NCBI GenBank assembly: GCA_003225615.1
Contig: QIAS01000389.1
Span: 1 to 13,243 of the forward strand
DNA: 13,243 bases
Direction of reading: 5' to 3'
From: Acidobacteriota bacterium
GTDB taxonomy: Bacteria; Acidobacteriota; Terriglobia; Terriglobales; Acidobacteriaceae
This document shows positions 1-7,223 of the stretch, one piece after another. Both the position numbers and the translations under genes were made by a program. Each line of letters begins with the position of its first letter. Within the stretch, counting starts at the first letter, position 1. Below the pieces are notes generated by a model. It did no database searches, had not been told where the DNA came from, and was given only the letters and a program-made list of their open reading frames with translations.

Positions 1-1
1 G

Positions 2-781
2 ATTGAAATGCACAAACGGAAGTTTTGGGTTTCCCTCCTCAGCTGCCTCCAACTCGGTGATCGCTTTGTCGTACTCACCCCGGTTCAAGTGCGACTTACC
101 CATGAACAAGTGAAACTCCGGAGAATTCTCGCCCACCTTCACCAACTGGCCCAGCGCCCGCTCTTCAATCTCGCTACGCCCCGCGTTACCCGCTGCAATG
201 CCGAGCACGTACAGATAATTCAGTTGGTTGGATTCTTGCGCCCAGAGAGGCTCCAAAGCTTCCACCGCATCCCCAAAACGGTCTGTGAAGAAATAACAGA
301 GTCCCAGCAGATGTCGGGCCTGCAGCGAATCCGGTTGTTCACGCACTACAGATTCGAATGGAGCAATCGCCTTCGCAAAATCATTTTGCCGGAAATACAC
401 CAGGCCAATATTCAGCCGGATGCCAGGCACACCCGGCGCCAGCCGCCCTGCCTTCTGCAGCATTTCCAGCGCTGCATTCCACTGCTTCCGGCGCATGTAG
501 ATCACGCCCAGATTTGCGTAAGCCCCGGCCATTTTCGGATCGCCCGCAAGCGCCTGCCGAAACGCCCGCTCTGCCCCAGCGAGATCCCCGCTCCGCAGCG
601 CGGCCTCGCCCTCCGCGAAAACCTCCTGCGGATTTCGGGCTTGACTTGCCTGCGCCCCAGCTTGGGCCTGCGGGGCCGCCGCTGTTCCCACTTGCGCCGC
701 ACTTTGTCCCGTCGCCCCAAGCGCAAGAAGAAGGGAAGCCCCCAACCCCACCCGCACTGCTATGCTTGACACTCGTTCCAC
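2..781 (-). CDS. Secreted tetratricopeptide-repeat (TPR) protein, 3' end outside the window
   Basis: The minus strand reads open from an upstream in-frame stop near 816 to base 2 without interruption. Two GTG starts fit, at 781 and 772; no ATG is available, and a weak GGA lies just before the 772 start. Counting from 772, residues 5-26 form a signal peptide (small positive n-region, then GASLLLALGA, possible cleavage near SAA-Q), followed by an Ala/Gln-rich linker to about residue 47. From about residue 51 there are roughly six consecutive 34-residue TPR units with the usual W/L-G-Y-A-F-P spacing, for example AYANLGVIYMRRKQWNAAL and IRLNIGLVYFRQNDFAKAI. TPR arrays are protein-interaction scaffolds; with the signal peptide, this one should act in the periplasm or be secreted. 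It is divergent from the LacI gene. At least 257 residues are visible. The partner and exact role are unknown. The fold is confident; the start is uncertain. Confidence 0.85.
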   Translation of the reverse strand, partial: MERVSSIAVRVGLGASLLLALGATGQSAAQVGTAAAPQAQAGAQASQARNPQEVFAEGEAALRSGDLAGAERAFRQALAGDPKMAGAYANLGVIYMRRKQWNAALEMLQKAGRLAPGVPGIRLNIGLVYFRQNDFAKAIAPFESVVREQPDSLQARHLLGLCYFFTDRFGDAVEALEPLWAQESNQLNYLYVLGIAAGNAGRSEIEERALGQLVKVGENSPEFHLFMGKSHLNRGEYDKAITELEAAEEGNPKLPFVHFN

Positions 782-877
782 TCTGCTGTAGTGTCCGCCA
801 GCATCTGCCCAATTTCAAGGGCACACGTTTTTCGCTGCGGAGGATGGCAGAATCGCAACTCGGCTAAACACCTGATC

Positions 878-891
878 ATTTACGAGTAAAT
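878..891. promoter_or_regulatory. Perfect palindrome, candidate operator of the LacI-family regulator
   Basis: ATTTAC-GA-GTAAAT is a perfect 6-bp inverted repeat with a 2-bp centre. It lies in the divergent gap between the TPR gene and the LacI-family gene, 49 bp before the preferred ATG (941) and 22 bp before the alternative GTG (914). It overlaps the most AT-rich stretch of the gap, where a promoter -10 would be expected. Position and symmetry fit an autoregulatory operator, which is common for LacI-family genes. The central dinucleotide is GA rather than the CG typical of classical LacI-family operators, so the binding factor is inferred, not shown. Confidence 0.45.
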
Positions 892-940
892 ATTTCTCCC
901 CTGGTATTCTCCCGTGATTCGTTCAAACGCAAAAGGACAG

Positions 941-1987
941 ATGGTAACCATCCGCGATGTAGCCAAGGAAAGCGGTTTTTCCTCCACTACTGTTTCCATT
1001 GTGCTTAATAACGCGCCGCTCGCCCGTTACATCCCCGCCCCGACCAAGAAGCGTATCGAACGCGCCGCCAAGAAACTTGGTTACCGACCCAATTTGTTTG
1101 CCCGTTCCCTCCGCAGCAAACGCAGCCACACCGTGGGTGTCATGGTCTTTGACATGACCGACCCATACTGCACGCTGATCCTGCGGGGCATCGAGAATTC
1201 TTTATACCAATCTTCATACCTTCCCATCCTCACCGACGTGCACAACGAAGGCAGCCGCTTTGAACGCTATCTCGAGATGCTGCTGGATCGCCGCATCGAA
1301 GGCCTTATCGTACTAGCCAACTGGCTCTTCTTAGATATCAATCTCCTGGCCGACCTTGAGAAAAGCAGCATCCCCACCGCGGTCATCGGCTGCGAACTCA
1401 AAACCGATTCCATCAGTTCCGTCATTGTCGACAACGAGTTAGGCGGCCACGTCGCCTTGGAGCACCTGCATTCGCTCGGCCATCGCAAGATCGCCTTCAT
1501 CCGCGGCCCGAAAACGCTCGGCGACAGTGCCCCACGCTGGAAAGGGGTGCGTTCCTTCGCCCAGGTCAACAACTTGGAACTGGACCCACGCCTGGTGGTC
1601 GATCTCCCGGAATCGCGAGACCCGATTTCAGGTTTTGAAGATGGCTACAAATTAACGGAGGAATTAATCAAGCGTAAGCGTCCCTTCACTGCATTAATGG
1701 CCTTTGACGACCTCACGGCATTTGGTGCCATACGTGCTTTGACTAAAGCAGGCATTCGCGTGCCCGAACAATGTTCGGTCATAGGATTCGACGACGTGGC
1801 ACCGTCGGCTCTGTACACTCCACCCCTGACCACAGTGCGCCAGCCCATGGAAGTCATGGGGAATATGACCGTGAGCATCATCGTGGATGGCATGAACGCG
1901 GTCCTGGAGAAAAAGACAACGGGTGCGGTACATCGCAAGGTCGCTCCGGAACTGGTAGTGCGGGAATCCACCCGGGGCATACTTTAA
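941..1987 (+). CDS. LacI-family DNA-binding transcriptional regulator
   Basis: This is a one-component regulator that binds palindromic operators as a dimer and releases or binds DNA on sensing a small ligand, often a sugar. From the ATG at 941 the protein has 348 residues, normal for the family. Residues 3-24 (TIRDVAKESGFSSTTVSIVL then NN) are the N-terminal helix-turn-helix. YRPNLFARSLRS at 48-59 is the hinge helix, with Leu57 at the place of the minor-groove leucine. From about residue 62 there is a periplasmic-binding-protein-like sensor domain (HTVGVMVFDMTDPY, then GLIVLAN, AFDDLTAFGAIRAL, VIGFDDVAPS). I chose 941 because AAAAGGA lies just before it and homologues normally begin directly at the T-I-R-D-V-A motif; a GTG at 914 would add nine residues without a visible ribosome site. 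It is followed after 242 bp by an Oar-like receptor on the same strand, so that receptor is the likely target. The effector cannot be read from the sequence. Confidence 0.95.
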   Translation: MVTIRDVAKESGFSSTTVSIVLNNAPLARYIPAPTKKRIERAAKKLGYRPNLFARSLRSKRSHTVGVMVFDMTDPYCTLILRGIENSLYQSSYLPILTDVHNEGSRFERYLEMLLDRRIEGLIVLANWLFLDINLLADLEKSSIPTAVIGCELKTDSISSVIVDNELGGHVALEHLHSLGHRKIAFIRGPKTLGDSAPRWKGVRSFAQVNNLELDPRLVVDLPESRDPISGFEDGYKLTEELIKRKRPFTALMAFDDLTAFGAIRALTKAGIRVPEQCSVIGFDDVAPSALYTPPLTTVRQPMEVMGNMTVSIIVDGMNAVLEKKTTGAVHRKVAPELVVRESTRGIL

Positions 1988-2024
1988 CCGGCGTCGCTGC
2001 AGCGTAATCCTCACCGATTTTTAC

Positions 2025-2054
2025 TTGACAGGGATTTGGGTGTACCTCAATATT
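2025..2054 (+). promoter_or_regulatory. Possible sigma-70-type promoter between the LacI gene and receptor 1
   Basis: A perfect -35 hexamer TTGACA (2025-2030) is followed after an 18-bp spacer by AATATT (2049-2054), a 4/6 match to the -10 consensus. A transcript would start near 2061, giving a leader of about 170 nt that contains the palindromes at 2112-2139, which would then act as a downstream block. A second possibility is a promoter with -10 TAGCAT at 2161-2166 (4/6 match), placed so that the TGTGA-N6-TCACA box would be centred about 41.5 bp before its start site. Neither is proven. Confidence 0.35.
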
Positions 2055-2111
2055 CATACGTTTTAATAAAAGCATTCATGATCTGGGAGCCTGGGGTGGG
2101 GAACCAAGAAA

Positions 2112-2129
2112 GTCACAGCCGGCTGTGAC
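2112..2129. promoter_or_regulatory. 18-bp perfect palindrome upstream of Oar-like receptor 1
   Basis: GTCACAGCCGGCTGTGAC is its own reverse complement over all 18 bases and is centred on CG, as LacI-family operators usually are. It lies about 100 bp before the receptor ATG at 2230 and 125 bp after the LacI-family stop. No T-run follows it, so it is not an intrinsic terminator. Its right half-site is shared with the box at 2124-2139. It is a good candidate operator for the adjacent LacI-family regulator, though a different dimeric factor is possible. Confidence 0.6.
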
Positions 2130-2139
2130 GCAGCTCACA
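2124..2139. promoter_or_regulatory. TGTGA-N6-TCACA box (Crp-type consensus)
   Basis: TGTGA (2124-2128), a 6-bp spacer CGCAGC, and TCACA (2135-2139) match exactly the two conserved half-sites of the enterobacterial Crp recognition sequence. The left half-site is also the right arm of the 18-bp palindrome. If the weak -10 TAGCAT at 2161-2166 is used, the box centre lies about 41.5 bp before the start site, the class II activator position. That Crp or a Crp/Fnr relative binds here in this organism is inference. Confidence 0.5.
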
Positions 2140-2229
2140 TGGTTTCCGGCAATATGGAAATAGCATCGCCCGGCCAATCGCATTAGGGATTTGTTCGGTC
2201 CGTTTCGGCGAATCGCGAAGGAGTTGACC

Positions 2230-5200
2230 ATGAAAGTTCGTTGCCTGCATACCATCCTCGCTTTGTTGGCCCTTTCTTTTCCAATCGCAAGCTTCGCGCA
2301 GGACACGGGCGGCATTACCGGGACGGTTCATGATAATTCCGGAGCTGTGGTCCCCGGAGCCCAGGTCAAGATCAAGAGCCACGCCGGTGGCAACGATCGC
2401 ACCACCATAACGAATGCCGAAGGCGAATATCTCGCCGCTGGCCTGCCGGGCGGAACCTACGATCTCACGATCACCGCGCCTGGTTTCAAAACATTCAAAG
2501 CAGACGGCATTGCTCTGCGTGTGGCACAAAAGGCGCGTGTGGATGCCACTCTCGACGTAGGAAAAGTCGCCACCACGATCGAGGTGAAAGGCGAGAACTT
2601 AAACCAAGTCGAGACCCAGACCTCCGAACTCGCCGGAACCGTGACCGGCAGGCAGGTTACACAACTTGAATTGAATGGCCGCAACTATACCCAACTGGTA
2701 GCGCTGACACCAGGAGCAACAAATCAATCGGGATCAGACGAGCCGGGTACGGGTGCTGCTACGGTCGCATATAGCATTAACGGCGGCCGGACCGAATACA
2801 ACAACTGGGAAGTGGACGGCACTAACAATCTGGACGACGGCAGCAACACAACTCTGATCACCTATCCCAGCCTTGATGCCATTGCCGAGTTCCGTGTTCT
2901 CACCTCAAATTACGGCGCGCAGTACGGCCGCAATGGTTCGGGGACCGTTGAAGTTGAGACCAAATCAGGCACCACCTCATTCCATGGTGACGTTTACGAA
3001 TTCAACCGTAACGATGCCTATAACGCCAAAAAGGCTTTGCAGACTACCGTCCCGGAATACAAGAAGAACGACTACGGCTACACCATCGGCGGGCCTGTCT
3101 TCATCCCCGGCCACTACAACACGGATAAGACGAAGACGTTTTTCTTCTGGTCACAGGAGTGGCGCAAGGATATTGTCCCCGGCCAGGATTTCAACACCCC
3201 GGTGCCATCCACAGCTGAGCTCGCCGGCAATTTCTCTGAGCTATGTCCAGGTCCCGACTGCCCAGTGATCCCCGCAGGTATGCCGGGCGCGGGAGGCCTG
3301 TTCCCCGGCAACCAAGTGCCCGTCGACCCGCTTTCTGCTCCGCTGCTGGCGATGTTTCCGCCGGCCACTACGGTGGACAGCAATGGTATCAGCCGTTTTA
3401 TTGCTTTTCCCGCACAAGCGACTAACTGGCGCGAAGAGCTCGTTCGCGCCGACCACAACCTCAATTCCAGGTTGCATCTCACTTTCCGCTACATCCATGA
3501 TTCCTGGCACCAGATAACGCCTTCGCCCCTATGGACGAATGGCAACAGCTTCCCCACCATTCAGGACGACTTCAAGCAGCCCTCCACCAGCATGGTAGTT
3601 CGGCTCAACGCCGTCGCTTCTCCGACGCTGCTTAACGAATTTGTTTTTGCTTATTCCGTCAACCACTTGGTTTTCCAGAATCTCGGCAATTGGCAGCGCC
3701 CGGCGGGATATAACGTCGGCTTATTCCAGAACGGCTTCGGAGGGGGCAAGCTGCCGGGATTCCAATTCAACGGCGGAGTGTTCGATGGCATTGCTCAGGA
3801 CGCAGGCTACGTTCCTAATGGGCCGGTGAACTCTAACCCGGTCTACAGCTATCGTGACAATGTTTCCAAGATCATCGGCAAGCACAACCTTCAGTTCGGG
3901 GCCTACTTGTATGCCTCGCAAAAGAACGAATTGCCCCAATTTGAGCCTTCAGTGAACGGGTTCTTCATCTATGACGCAAGCTCCTCGATCAGCACGGGCA
4001 ATGCCTTTGCCGACCTGCTCATGGGCAATATCACTAGCTTTGCCCAAGGCAGCGACCAACCGAAGTACTACCTTCGTCACAAGATATTTGAACCTTACTT
4101 TCAGGACGATTGGCACATCACACCGCGTCTGACTTTGAATCTTGGCTTGAGAATCAGCCTGTTCGGTACGGCCCACGACATCAAACATCAAGCCTTTAAT
4201 TTCGATCCAACAGCATTTGTCCCCGGTGCCAGTGGTATCAATCCAGATGGGAGTGTCGCTGGCAATCCCTTTAACGGAATGGTTCAGTGCGGCGTCGGTA
4301 GAACGCCATCCGGTTGTTATCCGGGCCATGTGTTCAACCCTGCTCCCCGCGTTGGCTTTGCCTGGGATCCTTCCGGGAGTGGCAAGACCGCGATTCGCGG
4401 CGGCTACGGAATCTTCTGGGAATATACGAACGGCAACGAAGCGACCGCCACTGCCCTGGAAGGTTCGCCGCCGCTAGTTCAGACACCGACTCAGAGCAAC
4501 ATCATTGGCTACGCCAACGTCGGCGTGGCGGGCGAGAGTTTCCCCTTGAGCGTCGTTTCCTTACCCCATAAGGCGGCGACATGGCCGTATGTCCAGCAAT
4601 GGCACGTGGATGTGCAGCACGAGCTCCCAAAAAATATTGTGGGTGTGATCTCTTATGTAGGTAGCAAGGGGACGCATCTCGGCCGCAGACGGGATTTAAA
4701 CCAACTGCACGCAATCCCGGCCAGCCTGAACCCGTATGCAATTAATCACGAAGCGGTTGGACCCAACGATTGCGGTACCGGGACTACCCCGAGTGGCATT
4801 CCGATCCCTGGATTCGATCCTAGCTTGGATCCAGCAGCTCAAATACCCGGAACTGCGGGAGTGAACATGTACGTCGCTTGCGGCGGCGATCCTGATTTCT
4901 TCCGCCCTTTCCTGGGCTATTCGGACATACGGCTGCAAGAGAACGCTTCTTCTTCCATCTACCACGGCTTGCAGGGATCGCTCCGCAAGACAGTTGGCGC
5001 CCTGCAATTAAGCGTGTCTTACACCTACAGTCATTCAATTGATGATGTCTCCTCCGGCGGCGACACCGGTTTCATTGACTCCTATGATTTCCGCTCCAAC
5101 CGTGCCAGTTCCAATTTCGATCAGCGCCACGTGTTTTCTCTTAGCTATGTCTACGATCTACCCTTCTTCAAGGGCACCGGATTCACGCATGCATTGCTGG

Positions 5201-5775
5201 GAGGCTGGGAGTGGTCAGGCATCACCACAATTCAAACTGGATCGCCTTTCTCGGTTTATAACGGCGGTTCTTCAGTAATCCCATTCGACAATGCAGGTGT
5301 TGCCAACGGAATCGGCACGAATGGATATCCTGACTTGGTCAGTAATCCTCGTTCGAATGTCCCCGCCGTGCCTCCGGGCTCCAGCTTCGGACCGGCTTAT
5401 GGGAATCCCTCCGCTTTCGTAGCTCCGGTTGGCCTTACGTTTGGCGACGCCGGTAGAAATATTCTTCGGAATCCGCGTCAAACCAACTTTGACATGGCAT
5501 TGTTCAAGCGCTTTGCCATTAAGGAAAGAGCCTCATTTGAATTCCGTGCAGAAGCATTTAACATCTTTAACCACACGCAATGGGGCTATATCAGCGGCGG
5601 AGGAGGCTCTGCAGCCAACAATAGCGCTCTTACCAGCTTCGCAAACTCCGCGGGGTGCTACGGCGGATCAAACAATAGTGCCGGTGACCCATCCTGTGCA
5701 GGCTTGGGTTTTCTAAGCCCGGTGGCGGCGCACAACGCCCGTATTCTGCAGTTTGGCTTGAAGTTCATCTTCTAG
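2230..5775 (+). CDS. Oar-like TonB-dependent outer-membrane receptor with carboxypeptidase-regulatory-like domain (receptor 1)
   Basis: A TonB-dependent outer-membrane protein of about 1181 residues, expected to bind or import a ligand using energy from TonB-ExbBD. The start at 2230 is fixed by AAGGAG at 2218-2223, six bases ahead; a TTG at 2191 in the same frame has no such support. Residues 1-23 are a signal peptide with cleavage likely at SFA-QD. Residues 27-110 form the carboxypeptidase-regulatory-like beta-sandwich (GITGTVHDNSGAVVPGA, then NAEGEYLAAGLPGGTYDLTI). Residues 125-260 form the plug (LELNGRNYTQLVALTPGA, YSINGGRTEYNNWEVDGTN, YGAQYGRNGSGTVEVETKSG). The rest is the barrel, with the family's AIRGGYGIFWE and SKGTHLGRRRDLNQ segments and a terminal FGLKFIF ending in Phe, as expected for barrel assembly. 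It lies downstream of a LacI-family gene and an elaborate palindromic control region, and ends at an intrinsic terminator. The length and fold are intact; the ligand is unknown. Confidence 0.95.
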   Translation: MKVRCLHTILALLALSFPIASFAQDTGGITGTVHDNSGAVVPGAQVKIKSHAGGNDRTTITNAEGEYLAAGLPGGTYDLTITAPGFKTFKADGIALRVAQKARVDATLDVGKVATTIEVKGENLNQVETQTSELAGTVTGRQVTQLELNGRNYTQLVALTPGATNQSGSDEPGTGAATVAYSINGGRTEYNNWEVDGTNNLDDGSNTTLITYPSLDAIAEFRVLTSNYGAQYGRNGSGTVEVETKSGTTSFHGDVYEFNRNDAYNAKKALQTTVPEYKKNDYGYTIGGPVFIPGHYNTDKTKTFFFWSQEWRKDIVPGQDFNTPVPSTAELAGNFSELCPGPDCPVIPAGMPGAGGLFPGNQVPVDPLSAPLLAMFPPATTVDSNGISRFIAFPAQATNWREELVRADHNLNSRLHLTFRYIHDSWHQITPSPLWTNGNSFPTIQDDFKQPSTSMVVRLNAVASPTLLNEFVFAYSVNHLVFQNLGNWQRPAGYNVGLFQNGFGGGKLPGFQFNGGVFDGIAQDAGYVPNGPVNSNPVYSYRDNVSKIIGKHNLQFGAYLYASQKNELPQFEPSVNGFFIYDASSSISTGNAFADLLMGNITSFAQGSDQPKYYLRHKIFEPYFQDDWHITPRLTLNLGLRISLFGTAHDIKHQAFNFDPTAFVPGASGINPDGSVAGNPFNGMVQCGVGRTPSGCYPGHVFNPAPRVGFAWDPSGSGKTAIRGGYGIFWEYTNGNEATATALEGSPPLVQTPTQSNIIGYANVGVAGESFPLSVVSLPHKAATWPYVQQWHVDVQHELPKNIVGVISYVGSKGTHLGRRRDLNQLHAIPASLNPYAINHEAVGPNDCGTGTTPSGIPIPGFDPSLDPAAQIPGTAGVNMYVACGGDPDFFRPFLGYSDIRLQENASSSIYHGLQGSLRKTVGALQLSVSYTYSHSIDDVSSGGDTGFIDSYDFRSNRASSNFDQRHVFSLSYVYDLPFFKGTGFTHALLGGWEWSGITTIQTGSPFSVYNGGSSVIPFDNAGVANGIGTNGYPDLVSNPRSNVPAVPPGSSFGPAYGNPSAFVAPVGLTFGDAGRNILRNPRQTNFDMALFKRFAIKERASFEFRAEAFNIFNHTQWGYISGGGGSAANNSALTSFANSAGCYGGSNNSAGDPSCAGLGFLSPVAAHNARILQFGLKFIF

Positions 5776-5801
5776 CCCAGGCAAGATGCAGATGTCTTTG
5801 G

Positions 5802-5836
5802 ATCCTGGCCTCTTCACGAGGCCAGGATGTTTCTTT
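5802..5836 (+). terminator. Rho-independent terminator of receptor 1
   Basis: ATCCTGGCCTC (5802-5812) pairs perfectly with GAGGCCAGGAT (5818-5828) around a 5-base loop TTCAC. The 11-bp GC-rich stem is followed at once by GTTTCTTT. It begins 27 bp after the receptor stop. On the minus strand no T-run follows, so it serves the plus-strand gene. Confidence 0.85.
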
Positions 5837-5864
5837 AGAAACCATTCGGAGCTTGGGTAGAGGA

Positions 5865-5900
5865 AGGGTAGCGCAACGCTTCAGCGCCGCGAAGAGCCCT
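5865..5900. repeat. Possible REP-like palindromic intergenic element
   Basis: Between the two convergent genes, AGGG (5865-5868) pairs with CCCT (5897-5900) and encloses nested short hairpins: AGCG-CAA-CGCT at 5870-5880, and CTTC (5879-5882) with GAAG (5891-5894). Such compact, GC-rich multi-hairpin units are typical of dispersed intergenic repeats. Only one copy can be seen here, so repetition in the genome is a guess. The rest of the gap 5776-5948 holds only the terminator. Confidence 0.25.
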
Positions 5901-5948
5901 CGTTTTTGAAATCTGCGTGAGCCGCCGAGGTACGTTGGGTTTAACCTT

Positions 5949-7097
5949 CTATTTGTATTTCACAACCACCCATCGCCGTTCCCGCCCGCTCGCCGCAATC
6001 GCATCGCAAAGAAGCATCTCCTCATGCCCCGTCTCAAAACTCGGAAACCGCGGAGCCGCGCTGAAATCTCCAGCCCCCACATACCCATAAAAATCTTTAA
6101 ACAGCTGCACAAACGTATCCGGATACCCCTCCGCATGTCCCCCTGGATAAGCCGCATACCCCCGCGCCTCGGGGCTCATCAGCGCCGGATCCTTTGGCAA
6201 TTCTTCATTCGCCTGCTTCCGGTGCCCAACCCAAAGCACGTTCGGTGACTCCGAATTGAACGCCAGCGACCCCTCCGACCCATCCACCTCAAACCACAGA
6301 CGGGCCTTCCGCCCCGCACTCACCTGCGAAACCGTCATGACCCCGCGCATCCCCTTTTCAAAACGCAGCAGTATCGAAGCGCAATCATCCGTCGTGATCT
6401 TCACTTCGTCGAACTCCACATCGCTCCGCTGCTGAAAAGTTTCCACCCGCCCTCGAGGCCGCCGCCGCACGGGAACAACCGTCGCCAGGTCCGCGCAAAG
6501 TTCGGTCACTTTTTGACCGGTAATCCACGTCGTCAGATCCAGCCAGTGCGTGCCAATATCCGATACCGCCCGCAGCTCCCCGCCCAAATCCGGCTCCAGA
6601 CGCCAATTCCAGTCCGCCGGATAAAGCAGCCAATCCTGCAAAAAACTTCCATGCACCAATCGTGGCTCGCCAATCGCCCCACTCGCCACCATCGCCCGCG
6701 CCTGCTGGCACAAAGGGTAATAGCGAAGGTTGTAGGCCACTCCGCCAACCTTCTTTTGCTTCTGAGCCGCAAGCACGAGGTCCAAGCTCTCCTTGGAGTT
6801 CATCGCTAAAGGCTTTTCGCACAACACATGTTTTCCCGAATGCAAAAGACGATTGGCTTGCCGAAAATGTAGATAATTAGGAGTGCAGATATGAACTACA
6901 TCAACCGCCCGGTCAGCGGCTAACTCTTCAAGCGAGCTATATCCGCGATCAAGCCCCGTCGCTCGCGCCGCCTCCGTGCTGCTCTCTGGAGAGCTTCCCA
7001 GAATCCCGGCCACCGGAATTCCCAGCCGGCGTAGCCCCTCCAGGTGCGCTTTCCCTACAAACCCCAACCCAATCACCGCTGCCCGCAGCCGATCCAT
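5949..7097 (-). CDS. Gfo/Idh/MocA-family NAD(P)-dependent oxidoreductase
   Basis: A dehydrogenase of about 382 residues, of the family acting on sugars, inositols and related polyols. From the ATG at 7097, residues 5-15 hold the Rossmann nucleotide loop G-L-G-F-V-G (10-15), CTPNYLH is at 71-77, and the family's C-EKP motif is at 93-96 with the conserved Lys95. AYNLRYYP (121-128) and D-I-G-T-H-W (180-185) belong to the substrate domain, where His184 is the likely catalytic residue by family analogy. The start is set by GAGGTG at 7108-7103, five bases ahead of ATG; a TTG at 7127 in frame is less likely. It lies 126 bp downstream of the trans-sulfuration enzyme on the same strand and may be co-transcribed. 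The exact substrate cannot be told; the nearby regulator and receptor make a carbohydrate-related role plausible but unproven. Confidence 0.93.
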   Translation of the reverse strand: MDRLRAAVIGLGFVGKAHLEGLRRLGIPVAGILGSSPESSTEAARATGLDRGYSSLEELAADRAVDVVHICTPNYLHFRQANRLLHSGKHVLCEKPLAMNSKESLDLVLAAQKQKKVGGVAYNLRYYPLCQQARAMVASGAIGEPRLVHGSFLQDWLLYPADWNWRLEPDLGGELRAVSDIGTHWLDLTTWITGQKVTELCADLATVVPVRRRPRGRVETFQQRSDVEFDEVKITTDDCASILLRFEKGMRGVMTVSQVSAGRKARLWFEVDGSEGSLAFNSESPNVLWVGHRKQANEELPKDPALMSPEARGYAAYPGGHAEGYPDTFVQLFKDFYGYVGAGDFSAAPRFPSFETGHEEMLLCDAIAASGRERRWVVVKYK

Positions 7098-7141
7098 CCA
7101 TTCACCTCGGGGACACCGTCGCCGCAATGAAGGCCCGGTGG

Positions 7142-7161
7142 CGCGGGCACTCTCGCCCGCG
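7142..7161. repeat. Short GC-rich inverted repeat between the two minus-strand genes
   Basis: CGCGGGC (7142-7148) pairs perfectly with GCCCGCG (7155-7161) around a 6-base loop. No T-run follows on the minus strand, so it is not a convincing terminator of the upstream enzyme gene. It may be a processing or attenuation hairpin, or a copy of a dispersed palindromic element like the one at 5865-5900. Confidence 0.3.
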
Positions 7162-7223
7162 AGCGTTAAACTCCGTTTTTATGACCAGACAAATCGCCGC
7201 GTGCAAAATAACCGCTAGATCTT

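Noticed and set aside
8..769. Long plus-strand open frame at the left edge (about 253 codons)
   Set aside because: Its product is Arg/Pro/His-rich without recognisable motifs, while the opposite strand encodes a clean signal peptide and successive TPR units; it is an antisense shadow.
2112..2129. 18-bp palindrome read as the transcription terminator of the LacI-family gene
   Set aside because: It lies 125 bp after the stop, has no loop and no T-run, and overlaps an operator-like box.
2191..2229. Upstream TTG start for receptor 1
   Set aside because: It would put 13 residues in front of a normal signal peptide; AAGGAG at 2218-2223 directs translation to the ATG at 2230.
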